Shown in pieces: positions 1-4,236 of a stretch of 6,227 bases of DNA (positions are counted from its first letter, which is position 1; each line of letters begins with the position of its first letter). A model generated the notes under the pieces. It had not been told where the DNA came from, did no database searches, and worked only from the letters and a program-made list of their open reading frames with translations. The position numbers and the translations under genes were made by a program. This DNA is from Candidatus Nitrosopumilus sp. (GTDB lineage Archaea; Thermoproteota; Nitrososphaeria; Nitrososphaerales; Nitrosopumilaceae): contig JAEMQG010000128.1 in assembly GCA_022758935.1 (NCBI GenBank), positions 1 to 6,227 on the forward strand, given 5' to 3'.

Positions 1-54
1 ACCTGGGAAGGTAAAAATCTGAAAGCCTTTGACGCATACAAGTTTGATTGGTAG
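1..54 (+). CDS. 3' end of a plus-strand gene, product unknown
   Basis: Reading from base 1, 17 codons run to a TAG stop at 52-54, giving the tail TWEGKNLKAFDAYKFDW. Most codons begin with a purine (11 of 17), as expected for real coding sequence. The antisense frame over the same bases has far fewer purine starts. The alternating aromatic and polar residues with a 'GK' turn recall the last beta-strand of SnoaL/NTF2-like folds, but 17 residues are too few to assign a family. No clear T-run follows the stop. The rest of the gene lies outside the window. Confidence 0.5.
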   Translation, partial: TWEGKNLKAFDAYKFDW

Positions 55-156
55 AAATTGATAACTTTATCTTCATCTTTAACTAATATGAGACCCCATT
101 TCATATATGGCATCAAAGTATTTTCTACAGAAATGTTGATCCTAATCAATTAGATT

Positions 157-163
157 AAAAAAA
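157..163 (-). terminator. T-run terminator of the zinc-ribbon pair
   Basis: A run of seven A on the plus strand (seven T on the minus strand) begins 7 bases after the TAA stop of the 44-aa zinc-ribbon gene. Archaeal RNA polymerase terminates at such U-runs without needing a hairpin. A small palindrome-like stretch (CTAAT-CA-ATTAG, 142-153) lies just beyond it. Confidence 0.5.
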
Positions 164-169
164 TTATGG

Positions 170-304
170 TTATTCTATCGTGATGACATGCCCATTGGCA
201 TCAAGTTGGTTGCCACAAGTTTGACATTCCCACTTGACGTCAGAATTTTTTTTATCTGTATTTGTAACCTTTGAAGCATTGCAGACTTTACAGCGTATTG
301 ACAT
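170..304 (-). CDS. 44-aa zinc-ribbon protein, second gene of a micro-operon
   Basis: The protein begins MSIRCKVCNASKV and carries two CxxC knuckles, C5-x2-C8 and C27-x2-C30 (WECQTCGNQLD), separated by 18 residues. This is the four-cysteine pattern of a treble-clef/zinc-ribbon fold that binds one zinc. The frame is open further upstream to a GTG at 376, but the ATG at 304 is preferred: it overlaps the TAA stop of the preceding zinc-ribbon gene as TAATG, and the protein then starts right before its first knuckle. The overlap implies translational coupling and one transcript with the 45-aa gene. A seven-T terminator follows. Zinc ribbons of this size often act as nucleic-acid or protein adaptors, but no specific role is visible here. 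Cytoplasmic: there is no membrane segment or signal. Confidence 0.72.
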   Translation of the reverse strand: MSIRCKVCNASKVTNTDKKNSDVKWECQTCGNQLDANGHVITIE

Positions 305-441
305 TATTTCATTCCAATGAAAGTGCAGCCTTTTTTCCATACACTGCATGCGGGGCACCGATTTGTTACTTTGCACCCTATTTTTTTTAACATTCTATTA
401 CCACAATTCTCATAATGTCTTAAATTATTTTTTGTGATCAT
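304..441 (-). CDS. 45-aa cysteine-rich zinc-ribbon-like protein, first gene of a micro-operon
   Basis: This ORF begins ATG ATC ACA AAA (441) and ends with TAA at 306-304, sharing one base with the next ATG. Its cysteines are C13 (in HYENCGNRM), C23 (KKIGCKV), C29-x2-C32 (RCPACS) and C39 (KKGC). The CPAC knuckle and the CGxRM motif are typical of archaeal zinc ribbons. In a standard first knuckle the residue three before C13 would be cysteine. Here it is Tyr10 (codon TAT, one base from TGT), next to His9, so His9 or C23 may complete the site. An in-frame TGA lies 9 bases upstream and fixes the start region. Only a weak GGATGAT-like ribosome site is present. Too short for most gene callers. The family was not recognised by name. 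The pattern of cysteines and the coupling to a second zinc ribbon are the evidence for a real gene. Confidence 0.65.
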   Translation of the reverse strand: MITKNNLRHYENCGNRMLKKIGCKVTNRCPACSVWKKGCTFIGMK

Positions 442-502
442 TTTATTTCATCATCCATACCTGTTTTTCTCTATTTGTCACGCAATTGTTTTGTCCATGT
501 TG

Positions 503-510
503 TATATATA
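503..510 (-). promoter_or_regulatory. Candidate TATA box for the zinc-ribbon pair
   Basis: TATATATA read on the minus strand, about 65 bases upstream of the ATG at 441. Transcription would start near 480 and leave a leader of roughly 40 bases. The region 442-610 is AT-rich and divergent, and several other TATA-like strings (for example near 525-545) could serve instead. Confidence 0.35.
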
Positions 511-581
511 CTGGCATATCTCTCTATATAGAATTTATAAAAATATATCATTATAAAAAAAACATATAGACAATTCGTGAC

Positions 582-589
582 TTTATATG
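582..589 (+). promoter_or_regulatory. TATA box for the 37-aa ORF / C2H2 pair
   Basis: TTTATATG, close to the archaeal TATA consensus. Its centre lies about 25 bases before the GTG at 611, so transcription would begin at or next to the start codon (leaderless mRNA). Confidence 0.5.
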
Positions 590-610
590 TACATTCAAAC
601 CTAAGTTAAC

Positions 611-724
611 GTGTTAAAAGAAATATCTGCCAAACTAAAGTTTAGATTCTCCAAGATCAAAATACTCGATACAAGTAGAACAAAATTGCCTGAAAAAATA
701 AATTCCGACAAGGAAGAAAAATAA
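611..724 (+). CDS. 37-aa basic small protein directly upstream of the C2H2 gene
   Basis: A GTG-initiated ORF of 37 codons ends in TAA at 722-724, and the ATG of the C2H2 gene follows with no gap. The N-terminal part (MLKEISAKLKFRFSKIKIL) is basic and can form an amphipathic helix. The tail is polar (KINSDKEEK). The GTG is chosen because an in-frame stop lies at 602-604 and a TATA box sits about 25 bases upstream, which fits leaderless initiation. The AAGGAAG near the end of this ORF could be the ribosome site of the next gene. It may be a true small protein or a coupling leader peptide whose translation delivers ribosomes to the C2H2 start. No family recognised. Confidence 0.45.
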   Translation: MLKEISAKLKFRFSKIKILDTSRTKLPEKINSDKEEK

Positions 725-832
725 ATGAAGTATAATTGTAAATTTTGTGACTTTCATTGGGAGGGGACTGCAGGTACTTTTGACGCGGTTAGGATTCACG
801 AAAAAACGCATGAAAATAAAACAACGAAGTAA
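725..832 (+). CDS. 35-aa single C2H2 zinc-finger protein
   Basis: Starting at ATG 725, the protein is almost entirely one zinc finger: C5-x2-C8 (YNCKFCDFHW), a 16-residue spacer, then H25-x3-H29 (RIHEKTH), followed by a short polar tail. The HEKTH segment and the aromatic residue before the first cysteine resemble classical TFIIIA-type fingers, although the spacer is longer than the usual 12. C2H2 mini-proteins are known from archaea, where some bind DNA. AAGGAAG about 10 bases before the ATG can serve as a ribosome site, and the start abuts the TAA of the 37-aa ORF, so the two are probably co-transcribed. A T-run at 895-900 likely ends the transcript. DNA or RNA binding is an inference from the fold alone. 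Confidence 0.7.
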   Translation: MKYNCKFCDFHWEGTAGTFDAVRIHEKTHENKTTK

Positions 833-894
833 TCTTTACGAGTGATTTTATGAAATTAATCAGGTACTAAAGTTGATTATAATGTCACATGCAG

Positions 895-900
895 TTTTTT
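895..900 (+). terminator. T-run terminator after the C2H2 gene
   Basis: Six T on the plus strand, 62 bases after the TAA of the C2H2 gene and ahead of the next TATA box. No convincing stem is seen. Confidence 0.35.
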
Positions 901-914
901 CAACTAACGTCGAG

Positions 915-922
915 AATATATC
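915..922 (+). promoter_or_regulatory. TATA box for the 43-aa gene
   Basis: AATATATC centred about 26 bases before the ATG at 945. The spacing predicts a leaderless transcript starting at the start codon. Confidence 0.45.
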
Positions 923-944
923 CTACATCTGAGCATCCAGTAAC

Positions 945-1076
945 ATGGTGCAGACAAAGTCAAATATACAAAAAAATAAAAACAATAAAACAAAACCTGC
1001 AAACCTTTTGAAAAAAGAATATTTAGAATCCTTGGAAGAATTAAAAAAATCTATTAAAGAAAGTCAGAAAACATAG
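945..1076 (+). CDS. 43-aa lysine-rich helical small protein, possibly frameshifted
   Basis: An ATG at 945 opens 43 codons ending in TAG (1074-1076). The N-terminal half is Lys/Asn-rich and probably disordered. The C-terminal half (residues 22-43, NLLKKEYLESLEELKKSIKE) is a charged amphipathic helix of coiled-coil type. A TATA box lies at leaderless distance. In the +1 frame over the last codons, an equally helix-like stretch (HREKLRDLIEFF) continues to a TGA at 1108-1110, inside the T-run. The stop at 1074 may therefore be the result of a one-base indel in the A-rich stretch 1060-1073, or the match may be chance. The ATG context has no ribosome site. No family recognised. Confidence 0.5.
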   Translation: MVQTKSNIQKNKNNKTKPANLLKKEYLESLEELKKSIKESQKT

Positions 1077-1101
1077 AGAAAAACTACGTGATTTAATTGA
1101 G

Positions 1102-1108
1102 TTTTTTT
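1102..1108 (+). terminator. T-run terminator after the 43-aa gene
   Basis: Seven consecutive T on the plus strand, 26 bases after the TAG stop and before the next promoter. This is a strong U-run by archaeal standards, without an evident hairpin. Confidence 0.5.
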
Positions 1109-1151
1109 GAAATACAAATAAGCACTTGGGTGATATCTTTATTTTGTAACA

Positions 1152-1159
1152 CTATATAC
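1152..1159 (+). promoter_or_regulatory. TATA box for the coiled-coil gene
   Basis: CTATATAC centred about 24-25 bases before the GTG at 1180. It supports GTG as the start of a leaderless message. Confidence 0.5.
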
Positions 1160-1179
1160 TAGTTGAGGCTTAGTATTGT

Positions 1180-1464
1180 GTGAACACAAAACAGCCACAT
1201 TCATCTGAAGATCTAAAAATTATATCTGATGCCGATGTTGAAAAAAATAAAATTAATTCGATAATAGAATATGGTGAGAAAAAGATCAAGCAAATAAATA
1301 GAAAAATTCTAGAAAATGAAGTAAAACTAGAATCAATGGAATCTCATTCAGATTACGAATACAATGACTTACTTAGGGAATACAACGAGGCAGAAAAAGA
1401 ACACAAGATGGATCTGAAACTTTTTGTTGATCTGTTAGATAAATATAAATTCATAATCCGATAA
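1180..1464 (+). CDS. 94-aa coiled-coil protein of unknown function
   Basis: A GTG start at 1180 is supported by the TATA box 24-25 bases upstream. There is no ribosome site. The product is highly charged and almost wholly alpha-helical: after a polar N-terminus, residues about 20-92 carry regularly spaced Ile/Leu (INSIIEYGEKKIKQINRKIL, then LLREYNEAEKEHKMDLKLF), interrupted near residues 52-60 by a Glu/Ser/His-rich turn (ESMESHSDYEYN). This suggests a two-helix antiparallel hairpin or a dimeric coiled coil. There are no cysteines, no membrane segment and no signal peptide, so it is predicted cytoplasmic. No family was recognised and no enzyme motif is visible. It is monocistronic as far as the sequence shows, although it follows the similarly charged 43-aa protein. 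Confidence 0.7.
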   Translation: MNTKQPHSSEDLKIISDADVEKNKINSIIEYGEKKIKQINRKILENEVKLESMESHSDYEYNDLLREYNEAEKEHKMDLKLFVDLLDKYKFIIR

Positions 1465-1767
1465 TTTGGAAAACCTACATTTCTCATCTCATGTGAATGT
1501 CATCGAGTTAGTTACATTAATTCTTCACAACAAAACAATCGCTGAATATGACCAAATGGTGGTGTTTGGGAAAATCTGATCTTTACTTGTATTCATAATT
1601 TATTATTTGCATGTAACTTTTTAACTTTATATTTATCATCTGTTTGATATTTCTACAATTACACAAAAATGAATTTTTAAATAATTATGTTATAAAATAA
1701 CACTACATTTCTTTCTGAATTTTGATATTTCTAGAACGTTTTTCTATTAGTTTTACGTGCTAGTACC
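1465..1767. other. AT-rich intergenic stretch with no supported gene
   Basis: About 300 bases of mostly A/T. Only very short ORFs occur (a 16-codon plus-strand ORF at 1548 and a 23-codon minus-strand ORF overlapping it), and neither has supporting signals. TTTTT at 1618-1622 and nearby T-rich tracts may end transcription of the 94-aa gene. TTATAAAAT near 1690 could be a TATA element for the next small ORF. Confidence 0.5.
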
Positions 1768-1866
1768 GTGACTAATCCAAGTTCCCGGTATATTGCAATG
1801 CATATGGATCGACTAAACGATGAATTGCTTTCTGGCACATATGGAAAACGGGAGACCAAGAAATAA
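1768..1866 (+). CDS. Possible 32-aa small protein or gene remnant
   Basis: From GTG 1768 to TAA 1864-1866 the frame reads MTNPSSRYIAMHMDRLNDEL, then LSGTYGKRETKK. The composition (balanced residues, an SRYIAMHMDRLNDELL helix) looks like genuine protein rather than random AT-rich translation, and the stretch is visibly richer in G and C than its flanks. The frame is open back to 1735 but has no other good start. An internal ATG at 1798 would leave only 22 residues. No clear TATA box stands at leaderless distance, although TTATAAAAT around 1690 could drive it with a leader. It could be an intact micro-protein or the surviving fragment of a longer gene. The opposite strand has a 60-codon ORF here that is probably a shadow. 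Confidence 0.35.
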   Translation: MTNPSSRYIAMHMDRLNDELLSGTYGKRETKK

Positions 1867-1931
1867 AAAAATAACAAAAAATCACAGTAAAGAAAAGATA
1901 ACTGGCTAGTCATTTTTCTGTATTTAATTCT

Positions 1932-1937
1932 AAAAAA
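1932..1937 (-). terminator. T-run terminator after the permease gene
   Basis: Six T on the minus strand, 26 bases beyond the permease TGA stop (1964-1966). No gene follows on this strand within the next 1.4 kb, so the permease transcript probably ends here. Confidence 0.4.
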
Positions 1938-1963
1938 TGATTCTGTAAATTTTTAGTAAACTT

Positions 1964-3022
1964 TCACAAAGAGTTTGTACCCGTACGGATTCTTGGATCC
2001 AAATACCCATAAAGCAAATCTGCAACAAATATGCTAATTAGGAAAAACACTGTCAACATGTACGTGGCTCCAATAATTACCGGCAAATCCATGACAGAAA
2101 TTGCTTCAAAATAAAGTCTGCCAATACCTGGCCAGTCAAACACAGCTTCTGTAATGATTGCTCCCCCAAGTGAACCTGAGAGACTCAATGCTAGAATGGT
2201 CACAATTGGTGGGGCGGCATTTTTTAGGGCATGAACGTAAATTATTTTTTTCTTACTAATCCCCATGATTCTTTTTGCCACAATAAAATCTTCTTGCATT
2301 ACTCCGACCATAAAATTTCTAACCAAATATGCCCATGATCCAAAACCAATGATTACAATTGTGATTAAAGGTAATGTCATGTGGTATAGTAATGACACGA
2401 TATAATTTGGATCCGATGATGGAATTGAGGGTGTTGCTCTTGCAGGAAAAATCGGATAGACAAACGCAAAGATGAATATCATCAATATTCCTATCCACCA
2501 AACAGGAAAACTAGAGCTGATTATTGCAAAACTGGATGTTATTCTATCAATCTTTGATCCAACTTTGCTTCCTGCCAACGCTCCTAGAAATATGCCTATT
2601 ACAGATATTATGATTGTTGCAGTAGTAAATAACAAGATGGTTTTTGGCAATTTTTCTAAAATTATTTCTTTGACATCTGATGAACCTGAATCGCTAGTTA
2701 GAAATGTTGCATGACCAAAATCTAGGAATAATATCTTGTACATTGTCAAAGCGATTCTTTGAGGAGAGTACCATGGCTCATCTAATCCTAAAATTTTGGT
2801 TCTTTGGTCAATTTGACTTTGAATGAATATTTGACGTTCTTCTGCAGATGAAAAATGCATCTCTTGATTTGCATTAATTTCAGTAGTTACATCAATTACG
2901 ACCCCTTTTTTTAATATAGTATCCATATTTGATCCCACCATCAAAATGGTAAGGAGCAATGTTATCATTAAAACTCCAAACAAAGTAACTGCTCGGGTGG
3001 CAAGATATCTCTTTAAAGCCAA
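1964..3022 (-). CDS. ABC transporter permease, DppB/OppB family (peptide/nickel-type importer)
   Basis: A 352-aa membrane subunit of a binding-protein-dependent importer. TM1 is at residues 11-30. A long extracytoplasmic region (31-125) with the family's LGLDEPW follows, then TM helices near 127-150, 166-190, 214-234, 272-292 and 316-338. The cytoplasmic coupling loop (EAA-type) is at 244-270 (EDFIVAKRIMGISKKKI then HALKNA). After it come the strongly conserved TEAVFDWPGIGRL (291-303) and the terminal YGYLDPRIR (338-346). These match DppB/OppB over the whole length, so the gene is intact. The start is TTG at 3022: no in-frame ATG precedes it, the next ATG would cut through TM1, and a TATA box lies about 27 bases upstream. 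The substrate (peptide, nickel or other) cannot be told from the permease alone. Its usual partners DppC, DppD/F and the binding protein are not in the window, which is unusual for this family. Confidence 0.92.
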   Translation of the reverse strand: MALKRYLATRAVTLFGVLMITLLLTILMVGSNMDTILKKGVVIDVTTEINANQEMHFSSAEERQIFIQSQIDQRTKILGLDEPWYSPQRIALTMYKILFLDFGHATFLTSDSGSSDVKEIILEKLPKTILLFTTATIIISVIGIFLGALAGSKVGSKIDRITSSFAIISSSFPVWWIGILMIFIFAFVYPIFPARATPSIPSSDPNYIVSLLYHMTLPLITIVIIGFGSWAYLVRNFMVGVMQEDFIVAKRIMGISKKKIIYVHALKNAAPPIVTILALSLSGSLGGAIITEAVFDWPGIGRLYFEAISVMDLPVIIGATYMLTVFFLISIFVADLLYGYLDPRIRTGTNSL

Positions 3023-3044
3023 TACACACGAATGGGGAAATTAG

Positions 3045-3054
3045 TTTATAATAT
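3045..3054 (-). promoter_or_regulatory. TATA box of the permease gene
   Basis: On the minus strand this reads ATATTATAAA, centred about 27 bases before the TTG start at 3022. It supports the TTG as the true, leaderless start. Confidence 0.5.
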
Positions 3055-3180
3055 TTTCAGCACTAACTATATCCAGTATTTAGAGATGGAAGCAAAAAAT
3101 GTCTGTTAACAAATTAAATTCTTTTGCGATCGGTTAAAACCAAACACAATTCTAATTTACTGTTACAGTATTTCTTATTC

Positions 3181-3483
3181 ATGGTAAAAAACACGTCATT
3201 TGATCCTGACCGCCTTGTATTGACAAAAAATGATCTTCTTGAATTTTGTGACAGAGTATTAAAAAAATGGAACAAAACTCCGGACAAAAATACTAACAAT
3301 ATTTTAGCTATGACTGCGGTTAAAGCAAGCATAGTTTGGACTGATGATGAATCACTCAAAGCCATATGGAGCGAAATTATAAGGTGGGTTTTTGAATTAC
3401 TTTATGAAAATGCCTTTTCTAAGGGAAATCCTGACAATGTTAATTGGTCTAGTGTTATGAAAAAATTAAAGGATAAAAAATAG
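3181..3483 (+). CDS. 100-aa protein of unknown function
   Basis: From ATG 3181 the product is 100 aa, predicted mostly alpha-helical and soluble. Visible segments are LTKNDLLEFCDRVLKKW (about 14-30), a polar Asn/Lys/Thr linker, an Ala/Val helix (NILAMTAVKASIVW, 40-53), then a Trp-rich amphipathic helix (LKAIWSEIIRWVFELLYENA, 59-78) and a Lys-rich tail. The frame is open upstream to a TTG at 3124, which would add 19 residues. The ATG is preferred for lack of any signal at the TTG, but this choice is uncertain. Divergent from the permease and followed 18 bases later by the SWIM gene in the same direction, so co-transcription with it is plausible. No family or catalytic motif recognised. The single Cys and absence of a His cluster give no sign of metal binding. 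Confidence 0.7.
   Translation: MVKNTSFDPDRLVLTKNDLLEFCDRVLKKWNKTPDKNTNNILAMTAVKASIVWTDDESLKAIWSEIIRWVFELLYENAFSKGNPDNVNWSSVMKKLKDKK
3473..3481 (+). promoter_or_regulatory. Weak candidate TATA element before the SWIM gene
   Basis: ATAAAAAAT, about 25 bases before the ATG at 3502 and overlapping the end of the preceding gene. It could allow independent leaderless transcription of the SWIM gene. The A-rich Lys codons here make a chance match likely. Confidence 0.25.
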
Positions 3484-3501
3484 CCATATTGTAGACATAT
3501 T

Positions 3502-3741
3502 ATGAGTGCAAGTACCATACGAAAAGCAAAAAAGCTAGTTGAAAGCGGGGGAGTTGTTAAAGTCGATGATGATCTTTATCAGATAAAATCTTCATCTGAT
3601 CCAGAGAAATCATATTTTGTAACATCTGATACTTGTGAATGCCCTGGTTTTAAAAATTTCTATAAATTCCATCATGGAACTGGATTGATAGCAAACTGCT
3701 CTCATTTGGAAGCGATACGAATTTACAAAAAAGAATCTTGA
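3502..3741 (+). CDS. 79-aa stand-alone SWIM zinc-finger protein
   Basis: The C-terminal half holds a SWIM-type zinc site, C45-x-C47-x18-C66-x-H68 (TCECPGFKNF ... NCSHLEAIRIYK), matching the CxCx(n)CxH signature. The N-terminal part (residues 1-44) has a basic helix (IRKAKKLVESGG) followed by strands (VVKVDDDLYQIKSS, KSYFVTSD) that form the beta-hairpin normally preceding the motif. SWIM domains are known in SWI2/SNF2 helicases, MuDR transposases and MEK kinases, and small stand-alone SWIM proteins are known in archaea. They are thought to mediate DNA or protein contacts. The protein is full length for a stand-alone SWIM unit. ATG 3502 is the only reasonable start, and no ribosome site is seen. 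It follows the 100-aa gene by 18 bases. No helicase or transposase domain accompanies it here. Confidence 0.88.
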   Translation: MSASTIRKAKKLVESGGVVKVDDDLYQIKSSSDPEKSYFVTSDTCECPGFKNFYKFHHGTGLIANCSHLEAIRIYKKES

Positions 3742-3777
3742 ATTATATTTTAATTGACTGTGCCCTGTTTGCTAACA

Positions 3778-3783
3778 TTTTTT
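3778..3783 (+). terminator. T-run terminator after the SWIM gene
   Basis: Six T on the plus strand, 36 bases after the SWIM stop, in a 132-base convergent gap that carries T-runs for both directions. Confidence 0.4.
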
Positions 3784-3803
3784 ATATCGACTATATAATT
3801 AAT

Positions 3804-3866
3804 AAAAAATCATTCCTGCTGCCCTTATTTTTAATCAAAATTTTGGCTAGTCCCAAAAGTAAAAAA
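3804..3866 (-). terminator. Two T-runs ending the 55-aa zinc-ribbon transcript
   Basis: On the minus strand, six T lie at 3861-3866 (seven bases past the TGA stop) and six more at 3804-3809. Tandem U-runs are common at archaeal gene ends. Confidence 0.45.
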
Positions 3867-3873
3867 TCTGCCG

Positions 3874-4041
3874 TCATACACAGCAAATCGATTTTTTAAA
3901 ATCTTCTGAATTCCTCTCAAAATTACATTCCTTGCAAATTTGCCAACTTCTTTTCTTCAATATGGTGAAAGATGCTTCATAACTAACTGAGTACATTTTA
4001 CCACCACAGGAAGGGCATGGTAATGGTATGTCGATTCTCAT
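3874..4041 (-). CDS. 55-aa zinc-ribbon protein
   Basis: From ATG 4041 to TGA 3874-3876 the frame encodes 55 residues. It starts MRIDIPLPCPSCGGKMYSV and continues to ICKECNFERNSEDFKKS and a terminal ICCV. The two knuckles C9-x2-C12 and C36-x2-C39 form a standard zinc ribbon. The CPSCGGKM and ICKECNFER strings are highly typical of archaeal zinc ribbons. Two extra adjacent cysteines (C53, C54) end the protein. A TATA box 26 bases upstream supports a leaderless start at this ATG, and T-runs follow the stop. The role is unknown: proteins of this type can be adaptors, transcription-factor-like or rubredoxin-like. The gene faces the SWIM gene and is separated by about 195 bases from the alkyl-sulfatase-like gene behind it on the same strand. 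Confidence 0.75.
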   Translation of the reverse strand: MRIDIPLPCPSCGGKMYSVSYEASFTILKKRSWQICKECNFERNSEDFKKSICCV

Positions 4042-4062
4042 AAATCATTATGATATTTTTCT

Positions 4063-4072
4063 GATTATAAGG
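4063..4072 (-). promoter_or_regulatory. TATA box of the 55-aa zinc-ribbon gene
   Basis: CCTTATAATC on the minus strand, centred about 26 bases before ATG 4041, with a GC-rich GCGCGCC immediately upstream that could act as a TFB recognition element. Confidence 0.5.
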
Positions 4073-4236
4073 CGCGCGTAGAACTGATAAATCGTTCATA
4101 ACCTCCTCATTTTGTAATAATCTGACAAGTGATTAAATTTCTAACTATTCATAAATTATCTGACTAGATTTAATATAAAATGAGATCATGTTTTGATCAG
4201 CAGGTTTATTCCCTCTTAGATGTAATTTCTCTCTCT

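Noticed and set aside
1..113. Open minus-strand frame running off the left edge (starting MPYMKWGLILVKDEDK)
   Set aside because: It overlaps the plus-strand 3' end at 1-54, where the plus frame has many more purine-first codons. No TATA box or ribosome site precedes its possible starts. It is not excluded, only less supported.
88..153. 21-codon plus-strand ORF (MRPHFIYGIKVF...)
   Set aside because: Too short, with no promoter or ribosome site, and it overlaps the likely terminator region of the zinc-ribbon pair.
305..376. Longer start (GTG 376) for the 44-aa zinc-ribbon protein
   Set aside because: The extension lies out of frame over the 45-aa cysteine-rich ORF, which is itself better supported. 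The TAATG junction gives a natural start at 304.
1731..1913. 60-aa minus-strand ORF rich in Phe and Leu
   Set aside because: Composition is that of reverse-translated A-rich sequence (poly-T giving Phe), there is no promoter, and it is antisense to a better plus-strand reading frame at 1768-1866.
2319..2714. ORFs of 60 and 80 codons within the permease gene
   Set aside because: Shadow frames of a full-length, clearly conserved membrane protein gene.
3124..3180. TTG start adding 19 residues to the 100-aa protein
   Set aside because: No TATA box or ribosome site at the right distance, and an ATG is available at 3181. Homologue alignment could overturn this.
3998..4099. 33-aa minus-strand ORF after an AGGAGG sequence at about 4101-4106
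   Set aside because: The AGGAGG is only two bases from the ATG, too close for normal initiation, and the ORF overlaps the well-supported zinc-ribbon gene in another frame.
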